From: Variovorax sp037204085
Lineage (GTDB): Bacteria > Pseudomonadota > Gammaproteobacteria > Burkholderiales > Burkholderiaceae_C
Assembly: GCF_037204085.1 (NCBI RefSeq)
Contig: NZ_JBBCBW010000005.1
Span: 1-64,000, forward strand
Direction of reading: 5' to 3'
DNA length: 64,000 nucleotides
The notes beneath the pieces were generated by a model that did no database searches, was not told where the DNA came from, and was given only the letters and a program-made list of their open reading frames with translations. How positions within the stretch are numbered: position 1 is the first letter of the stretch; each line of letters starts with the position of its first letter. Of the stretch, positions 32,947 to 41,583 are shown one piece after another. The position numbers were made by a program, and so were the translations under genes.

Positions 32947-33843
32947 GTGTTGAACAATTTCAACCGGCTCGACCTCAACCTTCTGCTCACGCTCGATGTG
33001 CTGTTGGCAGAGCGCAGCGTCACCCGTGCCGCCGAGCGCCTCAACCTTTCGCAGCCCTCGGTCAGCGTGCAGCTCGCCAAGCTGCGCGAGGTGTTCAACG
33101 ACCCGCTGCTGGTGCCCGCGCAACGCGGCATGCGGCCCACCGCGCGCGCCGACGAACTGCGCGAGCCGCTGCGCGAAGCGCTGGAGTCGCTGGGCCGTGC
33201 GGTGGCTCCTACCAAGCCGTTCGACCCCGCCGAGGCAACCACCACCTGGCGCGTGGCCGCGGCCGACTATGCCGAGTCGGCCATTCTTCTGCCGGCGCTT
33301 GCCGGCCTGCGCGCCGCTGCGCCGAACACGCGCCTTGCCGTGGTGGAGGCGGTCCCCTCGCGCATGGCCCGGCAGCTGGAGCAGGGAGAAATCGACCTGT
33401 TCTTTCATACCAGCGTGGGTGCGCCGCCCGGGCTGCACCGGCGGGTGCTGTTCCACGAGCGCTATGTGCTTGCCGGGCGCACAGGCCATCCGCGCCTGAA
33501 GCGCCGGCCCACACTGGCGCAGTTCTGCGCGCTGGAGCACGTGGTGGTGTCGCAGGGCGGCGGCGGCTTCATCGGGCCCACGGACGAGGCGCTCGCAAAG
33601 AAAGGGCTCGAGCGCCGCGTGGCATTGTCGGTGCCGCACTTCCTTTTCATGATGTCGGTGCTGGCCGGTACCGACATGGTTGCAATGCTGCCCGAGCGGC
33701 TGGCGCGCGGCGCGCCGGGGCTGCGCGTGGTGGAGGCGCCGCTGGAGGTGCCGGGCTACGAAATGGCCATGCTCTGGCATGAGCGCCGGCATCGCGATGC
33801 GGGCCACCGGTGGCTGCGGGAGCGGATTGCCGAAAGCCTGTGA
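32947..33843 (+). CDS. LysR-family transcriptional regulator
   Basis: A 298-aa regulator with the N-terminal LysR HTH (FNRLDLNLLLTLDVLLAERSVTRAAERLNLSQPSVSVQLAKLRE, residues ~4-50) and a substrate-binding domain to the end. The pattern resembles the NodD/LinR-like branch. It starts at GTG 32947 (TTG 32950 possible). It probably controls the divergent flavodoxin-fold oxidoreductase in response to an unknown inducer. Confidence 0.9.
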   Translation: MLNNFNRLDLNLLLTLDVLLAERSVTRAAERLNLSQPSVSVQLAKLREVFNDPLLVPAQRGMRPTARADELREPLREALESLGRAVAPTKPFDPAEATTTWRVAAADYAESAILLPALAGLRAAAPNTRLAVVEAVPSRMARQLEQGEIDLFFHTSVGAPPGLHRRVLFHERYVLAGRTGHPRLKRRPTLAQFCALEHVVVSQGGGGFIGPTDEALAKKGLERRVALSVPHFLFMMSVLAGTDMVAMLPERLARGAPGLRVVEAPLEVPGYEMAMLWHERRHRDAGHRWLRERIAESL

Positions 33844-33865
33844 ACGGCAACCGCTCGCAGAAAAA

Positions 33866-34219
33866 CTACTTCCGCAGAATTTTCTCCATCGCCTTGCCTT
33901 TGGCGAGCTCATCGATCAGCTTGTCCAGATGCCGGACCTTTTGCATGAGCGGATCTTCGATGTCTTCAACGCGAACACCGCACACCACGCCCTTGATGAG
34001 CGAGCTGTCCGGATGAATGGCCGGAGCTTGGGCGAAGAAGGTTTCAAAATTGTTCGCCTGCTCGATCTGCTGCTGCAGCCCGGGCATGTCATAGCCCGTC
34101 AGCCAGCAAATGATCTGATCGACTTCTGCTTTCGTCCGGCCCTTGCGTTCCGCCTTTTGAACATACAAGGGATAGACCTTCGCAAAAGGCATCGTGAAGA
34201 ACGACTGCCGGGGCGCCAT
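33866..34219 (-). CDS. DUF2200 family protein
   Basis: A 117-aa cytoplasmic protein of the DUF2200 family, recognised by FAKVYPLYVQKAERKGRTKAEVDQIICWLTGYD and a C-terminus in VEDIEDPLMQKVRHLDKLIDELAKGKAMEKILRK. Function unknown. It starts 8 bp after the SRPBCC gene on the same strand, so the two are probably co-transcribed. Confidence 0.85.
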   Translation of the reverse strand: MAPRQSFFTMPFAKVYPLYVQKAERKGRTKAEVDQIICWLTGYDMPGLQQQIEQANNFETFFAQAPAIHPDSSLIKGVVCGVRVEDIEDPLMQKVRHLDKLIDELAKGKAMEKILRK

Positions 34220-34227
34220 CGGTTTTC

Positions 34228-34674
34228 TCAACCCGGAATATCGGGCTCGACCAACTGGGCCAGCGCAACCAGCGACTCTTGCCAGCCCAGGTAGCACATC
34301 TCGGCGGGAATCACGTCGGGAATGCCTTCCTGCACGATGGAGATTTCGGTGCCGCAAGACACCTGCGTCAGCGTGACGCTGGTCTTCATGGTGCCCGGCA
34401 GGTTGGGGTCGTCGAAGGCGGCATCGTAGGCAATGCGCTGGCCGGGCACCAGCTCCAGGTATTTGCCGCCGAACGAGTGGCTGTGGCCGGTGCCAAAGTT
34501 GGTGAACGACATGCGCCAGGCGCCGCCGACCACCGGCTCCATGCTGTGGACCTTGCCGGTGAATCCGAACGGCGGCAGCCAGCGCTCGAAGGCAGCGGGC
34601 TCGGTAAAGGCGCGGTAGAGCCGATCCGGCGGGGTGCGCAGTACGCGGTGCAGACGGATGGTGTTGGTAGCCAT
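34228..34674 (-). CDS. SRPBCC/AHSA1-family protein
   Basis: A 148-aa protein with the START-like AHSA1 fold: IRLHRVLRTPPDRLYRAFTEPAAFERWLPPFGFTGKV at the N-terminus, GGKYLELVPGQRIAYDAAFDDP in the middle, and a final helix with MCYLGWQESLVALAQLVEP. The fold binds hydrophobic ligands; the specific role is unknown. ATG 34674 lies in MATNTIRL behind AGGAGA; an earlier in-frame codon lacks support. Confidence 0.85.
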   Translation of the reverse strand: MATNTIRLHRVLRTPPDRLYRAFTEPAAFERWLPPFGFTGKVHSMEPVVGGAWRMSFTNFGTGHSHSFGGKYLELVPGQRIAYDAAFDDPNLPGTMKTSVTLTQVSCGTEISIVQEGIPDVIPAEMCYLGWQESLVALAQLVEPDIPG

Positions 34675-34841
34675 GGATGTGTTCTCCTGATGTGCAGAGG
34701 ACAGCCCTCTACTGGCACGACGAACGAGCCTGGGGAAGATCGACACGATGTTTGTGGATTATTTCGAAACCCCGCGGCCCGGCCGATGGTACCCATCAGC
34801 GCGAGCATTGCCCGCTCAGATGACAGGCGGGCCGGCTTTCT

Positions 34842-35714
34842 TCAGCAGGCGCGGATTTCTGACTGCCCTGGCCGGGCAAGATGCCAGCGCCGGCTGTGCT
34901 GCCCCTGCTTTGCAAACACGTGGGCGAGGTGCTTTTTTACCGTGTTCACGCTGATGCCGAGTTGCTCGGCGATCTGCTTGTTGGACATGTCCCGGTGCAT
35001 CAGCGACAGCACCTCGTCCTCTCGCGCGGTGAGCGGTATCGCGGGTGGTGCCGCAGCCGACGCCGGTCGCCCGCCGGCCACCGCGAGGCGCAGCACCGAC
35101 AGATAGAGCGCCTGCAACACCTGGTTCGGAAAGCCCAGCGTGCCCGACAGGACGGCATCGAGCGATTCCGCGAGCTGCTCCGCACTCGCTCCCCATTCGA
35201 CACATCCGCGCGCCCGGATGCGGAATGCCGCATCCAACCCTTTTGTCGAGGGCTGATTCCAGCCAAGGAGCCAGTCGGTGCCCGGAAAGCGGCGGCGGAG
35301 ATCCTCCAGCTGACCGAGTCCCTCTGCAGGGATCAGCTCGATGTCCACCAGAAGCAGGCGCGGCACGCGTTCCCGGCAGCAGGCTTCCAGGCCCGCGATG
35401 CTTTTCAGCTCCACGTGCTCGACCCGATACATGCGCCCGGCGCGGAGCCTTGAGGCCAGGAGGCCAGGCCCGAACAGCGTCGATTCGCGCTGTGGGGTGG
35501 TTGCAATCAGCACTGAAATGCCGCTGTCGAACGCCGGGTGCGGCAAGGCATCGTGCGGCGCAGAGCAGGGGATCTCCAGCCAGGCGGGGCAGTCCGACGT
35601 GCGCAGCGCAGACACCGCAAACAACGACAGCGGGCGAGAGTCTTGCGCGGTCGGCTGCGAATCTGCGGGTTGTGCAGGTTCCAGCCCCGCAGACGAGCGT
35701 GGGACTTGGTCCAT
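34842..35714 (-). CDS. LuxR-type response-regulator-like transcription factor
   Basis: A 290-aa regulator. The C-terminus holds a LuxR/FixJ HTH (LTAREDEVLSLMHRDMSNKQIAEQLGISVNTVKKHLAHVF, ~residues 230-270). Residues ~65-190 have an alpha/beta pattern like a receiver domain (LLLVDIELIPAEGL in the position of the phospho-acceptor strand), but the residues before it are atypical, so phosphorylation is uncertain. It starts at ATG 35714 behind GGGGGAAAC. It is divergent from the type I secretion substrate gene and is the best candidate for its regulator. Confidence 0.82.
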   Translation of the reverse strand: MDQVPRSSAGLEPAQPADSQPTAQDSRPLSLFAVSALRTSDCPAWLEIPCSAPHDALPHPAFDSGISVLIATTPQRESTLFGPGLLASRLRAGRMYRVEHVELKSIAGLEACCRERVPRLLLVDIELIPAEGLGQLEDLRRRFPGTDWLLGWNQPSTKGLDAAFRIRARGCVEWGASAEQLAESLDAVLSGTLGFPNQVLQALYLSVLRLAVAGGRPASAAAPPAIPLTAREDEVLSLMHRDMSNKQIAEQLGISVNTVKKHLAHVFAKQGQHSRRWHLARPGQSEIRAC

Positions 35715-35838
35715 GTTTCCCCCGGGGTGCTTGTTGGGTGCACCGTTAAATTAATGATAAAGGGTTACAAGGTTTCCAGATTGATTCCTCGCCACCGCAA
35801 GGTATCGAGATGTATGGCGGCTTCGTCATCCTTTGGGT

Positions 35839-35851
35839 GACAACTTTTGTC
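35839..35851. promoter_or_regulatory. Small inverted repeat before the type I secretion locus
   Basis: GACAACTTTTGTC, a 5-bp inverted repeat with a 3-bp centre, in the 277-bp gap between the LuxR-type gene and the secreted repeat protein. It could be an operator; there is no second copy, so support is weak. The rest of the gap holds no gene. Confidence 0.25.
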
Positions 35852-35991
35852 CTATGGACAGTGCGCGGGGCCGCGGTTCAGCATCGTCTCCCCTTTGCTG
35901 ATATGTGAACCTGGATCAAAGCCAGCAAACGCACCTCGTTCGGAGTTGCGCCGTTCGCGTCGGCCGTTTTTTCCTAACCCAAGGAGCGTTT

Positions 35992-38900
35992 ATGCCCGCG
36001 CTAAACATCACGGCCGGTTCGACCGTTACTCTGGACGAGTCCGTCAATTTGCAGAACCTTGCCGCCACGCCCGGCGTTGCAGGCGACAGCAACGACAACG
36101 ACCTGCTGGCAAGTTCGCTTCCGGCCGCCTTCACCAGTCGCCTGGCAGCCCAGAGCGTGGGAACCGCCATCAACGCCGCGTTGAGCGGCTACGACGGAAC
36201 CAACGCCGGCACCAACGCATTCACGTTCGCGGCATCCGGCGCGGTCACCGATCTTTCGTTCACCGACGCAAGCGGCGCTGCGCTCAACGGCCTCGACAGC
36301 GGGCTCAATACCGCCGATGGCGAAGACATCTTTCTGTTTACCGACACGACCAACAACAACGTCGTCTACGGAAAGACCGCTGCCAATGTCGTCGTGTTCG
36401 CGGCCTACCTCGAGGAAACGGGAACCCCGGTCACGGGCGCCAAGATGTGGATGGTCCAGTACGAAGCCATGGCGAACCCCGACGGGACCAATGCCGACGA
36501 TCCGGTCGACCTCACCGGCAAGGTCTTCGTCAGCGTCAGCCAGGATGCGGAGTTCAACCTCGCAGGTGCGCCGTCCGGCCAGAACCTGTTCCTGATGTTC
36601 ACCAAGACCAATCCGACGGTTGTCGACGGACGGATTTCCGACGTGACGATCATCGCGACCGGCAAGAACCCGGCAAACCAGTCCGGCGCCGACTCGGGCA
36701 GCACCGCCGACGACATCAACATCTCGACTGGCGACACGATCAACACCAGCAAGGCGGGCGGGCCGACCACGTTCGGTACCAACAGCCAGATGATCACCGA
36801 ACAGGACGGCATTCGCTTCACGTTCGTGACCGGCGCCAGGGCCGACGTGACCATTCCGAACCTCGACCAGAACGAGGCCGACCTGGAGTCGAACATCGAC
36901 TTCACCGGCATGTTCGGGGCAAGGACGGCCGACTTCGACGTGGTGCAGCTGCAAAGCGGCAAGACGGCCCAGGTCAAGGTCACCGCGTACAGCACGGCGG
37001 TCGAGTCAGGCAACAGCTTCGTCGACGGCTACGCGGGCGACCAGGTGATCTCGATCACGGGCGTGCGCGTGCTCGACTCCGTGACCGGGGTGGCTCTGGA
37101 AACCTACTCGAACGGCGCCGAAGGCGCGTTGAGTTCGGCCATCGTCATCAGCATTACCGGCGGCGTTGCGTCGATCACCGGCGTCAAGGCCGGCTACTCG
37201 ATCGAGTACACGACATCGGCGGACCACAACCGCGTGCTGATAGAAAACGGGGCCGCGCTCGACGCGTCGGGCAACACTCATGCGGACTTCGACATCGGCG
37301 GGTTCCGGTTGCTGCAGGTTTCCGCCGCAACGGCTGAAGTCGGCTCGATGATGATCTTCGAGGACGACGGACCGTCGCTGGTGATGGCCACGCCCACGGA
37401 CACCACCAATGTCAACACGCAGGACGCGGACACCATCGGAACCAACACCGACTCCGCCACTGAAAACTTTGCAGGCGCGTTCGGCACGACTTCGAGCAGC
37501 CATGGCACCGACGGCGCGGGCTCCACCGGTTCGGTCTTCGCGCTCGGCGTAAAAACGCAGGGCGGCGACTCGGCGCTCAAGAGCGATGGCGCGACGATCT
37601 ACCTGTACCTGATCGGCAGCACGGTCGTGGGCTCGACATCCGCCGCCGAAGTCGGAGTAGACGCGACCAACACGATTTTCGACCTGACCGTGAGTGCAGC
37701 CGGCTTGGTGACGCTGCAGCAGTTCGCTGAAATCGACCACGCGCTGCCAGGGGCTTCATCGAACTACGCGGCCCAGGAGGCCTCGATGGCCGACGACCTC
37801 GTCACCCTGACCGGCACGGTAACGCTCACCGACCAGGACGGCGACACGGCCAGCGATTCGAAGGTGCTCAACATCGGCGCCAACATCAGGTTCGACGACG
37901 ACGGCCCGTCCGTCGTGCTGGCAACGCCCACAGACAGCGCACTGCTCAACACGCAGGACGCCGACACCGTTGGCGCAAACACCCAGTCCGCAGTGCAAGA
38001 CTTCTCGACCGCCTTCGGCGTGACTTCGAGCGGCTACGGTGCAGACGGAGCGGGCTCCACCGCGTCGGTTTTTTCACTCGGCCTTTCCACGCCGGGCGGA
38101 GCTTCGGGGCTCTCGAGCGACGGTGCCGCCATCAAGCTGTACCTGGTGAGCGGGAGTGTCGTCGGTTCCACAGCCGCCAGCGCGGGCGCCATCACCGCGG
38201 ACAACACCATCTTCGACCTCGTCGTGAGTGCAGCCGGCTCGGTAACGCTGCGGCAGTTTGCGGAAATCGACCATGCGCTGCCCGGCGTGTCGTCCAACTA
38301 CGCGGCCCAGCAAGCCACCATGGTCGATACGCTGATCACCCTCACCAACACCGTAACGCTCACCGACGGCGATGGCGACACGGCGACCGATACCGAGGTG
38401 CTCAATATCGGCGCCAACATCAAGTTCGACGACCACGGCCCGACAGTGACCTCGATCTCCGACCTCGTCGGAGCCAACGACGCGCAGCCGATTGCCGGAA
38501 CCTACAACTTCTCGGTGGGCGCGGACGACGTGGACAACGCATCGACCGACGGCATCGTGCTGAACAGCCTCTCGGGGACCACCGCCGGCGGCAGGCCCAT
38601 TACCGATGCGGCCGTTGCGCACTTTGCCGAAGACGCCACCACGGTGACCTACAACTTCAGCTTCAACTACTACCCGGGGCCCACCTCGACCACAACGCAG
38701 GCGGCAACAGGCACGGTCGTCTTCAACAAGACCGACGGCACCTACACCTTCGACCTCAACCAGGTCTTCGGAGGGCAAACCACCTTTTCGACAAGCGCGC
38801 CGTTGGCCTCCTTCAACTACGACACCGAAGGCAACAACTCGCCGGAGATCGTGGTCCAGCAATACAGCAGCAACTTCTTCGGCGTGCTGTCCGCGAGGGC

Positions 38901-39678
38901 CGCCACGCCGCCGAGCGATTCGAGCGACCTGGTGTCTGGCGGCGATCATGTGTTTGCGGCGGGCGACACCTTCAACAGCGTCGGCGCCGGCTTCGTCAAC
39001 GTCGCGACCAACACGCTGGGCGTGAACTCCGACACCGTGCAAAGCGGCGAGCTGCTCAACTTCGACTATTTCTTGTCGAACCCGGTGAACAACCCCACCG
39101 TGACGAGCCCGCCGCCTCGGCCCGACGCAGCGGTGGTGGGCACCGACAGCGCCTACGCCGACGCGATCAACATCACGATCGACCAGATCACCGACGGCGA
39201 AGACGTGGCGGTGCTGCTGAAGCTGGTCAACAGGCTGGACAGCAGCATCACGACGACCACGCTCCTGGTCGCCAATTCCGCAGCGGACTACCAGTCCGCC
39301 GGAGGCGGCATGAAGATCGTGAGCATCGGCGCGGACGACTACGACAGCGCCAACTTCCACATCTCGGGCCTGCAGGTGCTGAGCAGCACCGAAGACGTGA
39401 CCGGCACAGGCACCAGCCTGAGCACTCACGGCACGGTCAACCTCACGGCCGCCGGCTCGAACTATGCCGATACGGCGGATAACGATGTGTTCAAGATCAT
39501 AAAGATCGACGTGATCACATCGACCACCATCAACTCGGACGTGGACCTGAACTTTGGAGGCCGGTTGATCGACGGGGATGCCGACTACGCGGAGTTCGAC
39601 TTCGATGTGCACCTGGAGATCGACGGCGTGGCCAACCTGATCGGCACGACCGGCCTGCAAAACGAGGCTATTGCGTAA
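35992..39678 (+). CDS. Large secreted repeat protein, type I secretion substrate (DUF5801-like)
   Basis: A 1,228-aa acidic, Asp/Asn/Thr-rich protein without signal peptide, starting at MPALNITAG behind AAGGAG. Residues ~456-811 are two tandem 178-aa repeats (534 bp each; 37357-37890 and 37891-38424) beginning FEDDGPSLVMATPTD and FDDDGPSVVLATPTD and ending VLNIGANI. A third FDDHGP start opens the C-terminal region. This matches RTX-associated DUF5801-type repeats; classical GGxGxD nonapeptides are absent. The last ~60 residues probably carry the secretion signal. Its ABC, HlyD and TolC genes follow 88 bp downstream. Probably a surface adhesin or biofilm protein. Confidence 0.85.
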   Translation: MPALNITAGSTVTLDESVNLQNLAATPGVAGDSNDNDLLASSLPAAFTSRLAAQSVGTAINAALSGYDGTNAGTNAFTFAASGAVTDLSFTDASGAALNGLDSGLNTADGEDIFLFTDTTNNNVVYGKTAANVVVFAAYLEETGTPVTGAKMWMVQYEAMANPDGTNADDPVDLTGKVFVSVSQDAEFNLAGAPSGQNLFLMFTKTNPTVVDGRISDVTIIATGKNPANQSGADSGSTADDINISTGDTINTSKAGGPTTFGTNSQMITEQDGIRFTFVTGARADVTIPNLDQNEADLESNIDFTGMFGARTADFDVVQLQSGKTAQVKVTAYSTAVESGNSFVDGYAGDQVISITGVRVLDSVTGVALETYSNGAEGALSSAIVISITGGVASITGVKAGYSIEYTTSADHNRVLIENGAALDASGNTHADFDIGGFRLLQVSAATAEVGSMMIFEDDGPSLVMATPTDTTNVNTQDADTIGTNTDSATENFAGAFGTTSSSHGTDGAGSTGSVFALGVKTQGGDSALKSDGATIYLYLIGSTVVGSTSAAEVGVDATNTIFDLTVSAAGLVTLQQFAEIDHALPGASSNYAAQEASMADDLVTLTGTVTLTDQDGDTASDSKVLNIGANIRFDDDGPSVVLATPTDSALLNTQDADTVGANTQSAVQDFSTAFGVTSSGYGADGAGSTASVFSLGLSTPGGASGLSSDGAAIKLYLVSGSVVGSTAASAGAITADNTIFDLVVSAAGSVTLRQFAEIDHALPGVSSNYAAQQATMVDTLITLTNTVTLTDGDGDTATDTEVLNIGANIKFDDHGPTVTSISDLVGANDAQPIAGTYNFSVGADDVDNASTDGIVLNSLSGTTAGGRPITDAAVAHFAEDATTVTYNFSFNYYPGPTSTTTQAATGTVVFNKTDGTYTFDLNQVFGGQTTFSTSAPLASFNYDTEGNNSPEIVVQQYSSNFFGVLSARAATPPSDSSDLVSGGDHVFAAGDTFNSVGAGFVNVATNTLGVNSDTVQSGELLNFDYFLSNPVNNPTVTSPPPRPDAAVVGTDSAYADAINITIDQITDGEDVAVLLKLVNRLDSSITTTTLLVANSAADYQSAGGGMKIVSIGADDYDSANFHISGLQVLSSTEDVTGTGTSLSTHGTVNLTAAGSNYADTADNDVFKIIKIDVITSTTINSDVDLNFGGRLIDGDADYAEFDFDVHLEIDGVANLIGTTGLQNEAIA
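37357..38424 (+). repeat. Two tandem 534-bp repeats in the secreted protein gene
   Basis: Units 37357-37890 and 37891-38424 are each exactly 178 codons. They share LNTQDADT-, AGSTxSVF-, FAEIDHALPG- and VTLTDxDGDTA-type segments in the same order. The units differ at many positions, so the duplication is old or diversified. Confidence 0.85.
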
Positions 39679-39765
39679 CGAGCGCTCGGCAAGGGGCGGC
39701 AGCAATGCCGTTCCTTGCCATTCGGCCTGTGCCCAGGCGTGTCGATGTTCAACCTGCGAGGTGCC

Positions 39766-41583
39766 ATGAAGCCTCAGGAAAAGTCCGGCGAATTGCGGCA
39801 GGCGATGGCGTCGCTTCGGGCCTACTTTGTGCGGGCGGCATGGTTCAGCGTGTGTTCGGGCCTTTTGCTGCTGGCGCCCAGCGGATACATGCTCGAGGTG
39901 TATGGGCGGGTGGTAAACAGCCGCAGTGCGCTCACGCTGGCCATGCTCACACTGCTGGTGCTGGCCGCCTACTGCCTGATGGAAGTGCTCGACTGGGCAC
40001 GCACGGAAGTGATGTACCGGGCCGGGCAGAAGCTGGACGAGAAGATGCGCAGCCGCGTGTTCGCCGCCGTCTTCGAAGCCGGTCTCAAGCGCTTGCCGAT
40101 CGGAACCGTGCAGCCGCTCAACGACCTGCGCACGTTGCGCGAGTTCATGTATTCGCCGCCCTTGCTGGCGCTCATGGAAGCGCCGGTTGCATTGGTGTTC
40201 ATGGGGCTGATGTTCGCCATCAGCCCCGTGCTGGGTTGGTCGGCCGTGGTGGGGTCGCTGCTGCAGGTGCTGGTCGGCTGGATCAACGACCGCAACACGC
40301 GGCCGCCGCTGGTGGCGGCCAACCGATGCGCGATGGAAGCACAGCAATATGCCGACGCTGCGTCGAAAAATTCGCAGGTGGTCGAGTCGATGGGCATGCT
40401 GCAGCACGTTCACCGCCGGTGGATGGACAAGCGGCGCGACTTCCTGCTGCGCGAAGCCACGGCGTCGGACAGTGCCGGCGCCTGGCAGGCCGTCAGCAAG
40501 TTCCTGCAGGTTGCCATGGGGTCGCTGTTGCTCGGGTTGGGGGCGTGGCTGCTGCTGAAGAACCAGCTCGACGGCGGCGCCGGAATGATGCTGGTCGGCT
40601 CGATCCTGGGTGGCCGTGCCTTGGTACCGCTGGTGCAGATCGTGGTGCAGTGGCGCATGGTGGTCAATGCGGGCGATGCATGGCAGCGCCTGGGCAGCCT
40701 GCTGGGTGCCGTTGCCCCGCGGCCGGAGGCCATGCCGCTGCCGCCGCCCAAGGGCGCGCTTCAGGTCGAGAGCCTTGTTGCAGGCGCACCGGGCAATGGG
40801 CCAGCCATTTTGAAGAACGTGGCCTTCGGCTTGCAGCCCGGCGAGGTGCTTGCGGTCGTGGGGCCCTCCGCCGCCGGCAAGACCACCCTGGCCCGGCTGA
40901 TCGTCGGCCTTTGGCCGGCGGCCGCGGGCAAGGTGCGGCTGGACGGCGCGGATGTGTTCTCGTGGGACAAGACCGAGCTCGGCCCGCACATCGGCTACCT
41001 GCCCCAGGAGGTCGAGCTGCTCGACGGCACCCTGGCCGAGAACATCGCGCGCTTTGGCGAGGTGCGTCCTTCGAAGGTCAAGGCGGCTGCATTGGCGGTC
41101 GACCTGCACGCCTTTATCAGCGGTCTTCCGCTGGGCTACGACACCCCTATCGGGCCCGAAGGCGCGGTGCTTTCGGGCGGGCAGCGGCAGCGGGTTGCGC
41201 TTGCGCGCGCGCTCTACGGCGAGCCCGCGCTGGTGGTGCTCGACGAGCCGAATTCAAGCCTCGATGACGCCGGCGACGCTGCGCTGGCAGCTGCCATCCT
41301 GAACCTCAAGGCACGCGGCACAACGTTCGTCGTCATGACGCATCGCACCAGCGTGCTCGCAGTGGCCGACAAGATGCTGGTGCTGTGCGACGGTGCGATG
41401 CAGGCGTTCGGCGCACGGAACGAAGTGCTGGCTGCGCTGCAGCAAGCCGGTGAGCAGGCGGCAGACCGGATGCGCAAGGCTGCAAACCAGCCCAGGGCGA
41501 GGCGCCGCAGTGGCGACAACGCCGCAGTCGCAATGGCAGGAGCCACGGCAGAGGCCATGGCAGAAGCGAGTCCACTGCCATGA
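39766..41583 (+). CDS. Type I secretion ABC transporter (permease/ATPase), first of two
   Basis: A 605-aa PrtD/AprD-type exporter: an N-terminal membrane domain (WFSVCSGLLLLAPSGYMLEVYGRVVNS) and a C-terminal ATPase with Walker A GPSAAGKTT (~370), signature LSGGQRQRVALARALYG and Walker B LVVLDEPNSSLDD. ATG 39766 follows GAGG; in-frame codons at 39715 and 39745 lack ribosome sites. The last ~50 residues are an Ala/Arg-rich tail not typical of the family. Its final codons overlap the second ABC gene by ATGA. Confidence 0.92.
   Translation: MKPQEKSGELRQAMASLRAYFVRAAWFSVCSGLLLLAPSGYMLEVYGRVVNSRSALTLAMLTLLVLAAYCLMEVLDWARTEVMYRAGQKLDEKMRSRVFAAVFEAGLKRLPIGTVQPLNDLRTLREFMYSPPLLALMEAPVALVFMGLMFAISPVLGWSAVVGSLLQVLVGWINDRNTRPPLVAANRCAMEAQQYADAASKNSQVVESMGMLQHVHRRWMDKRRDFLLREATASDSAGAWQAVSKFLQVAMGSLLLGLGAWLLLKNQLDGGAGMMLVGSILGGRALVPLVQIVVQWRMVVNAGDAWQRLGSLLGAVAPRPEAMPLPPPKGALQVESLVAGAPGNGPAILKNVAFGLQPGEVLAVVGPSAAGKTTLARLIVGLWPAAAGKVRLDGADVFSWDKTELGPHIGYLPQEVELLDGTLAENIARFGEVRPSKVKAAALAVDLHAFISGLPLGYDTPIGPEGAVLSGGQRQRVALARALYGEPALVVLDEPNSSLDDAGDAALAAAILNLKARGTTFVVMTHRTSVLAVADKMLVLCDGAMQAFGARNEVLAALQQAGEQAADRMRKAANQPRARRRSGDNAAVAMAGATAEAMAEASPLP

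Noticed and set aside
35847..37337. 496-codon frame overlapping the start of the secreted repeat protein
   Set aside because: Arg-rich shadow of the real frame, which has a good ribosome site, Asp/Asn/Thr composition and repeats.
38074..41109. 1,011-codon minus-strand frame across the secreted protein and first ABC gene
   Set aside because: It runs across the border of two well-recognised plus-strand genes; long antisense frames are expected at this GC content.
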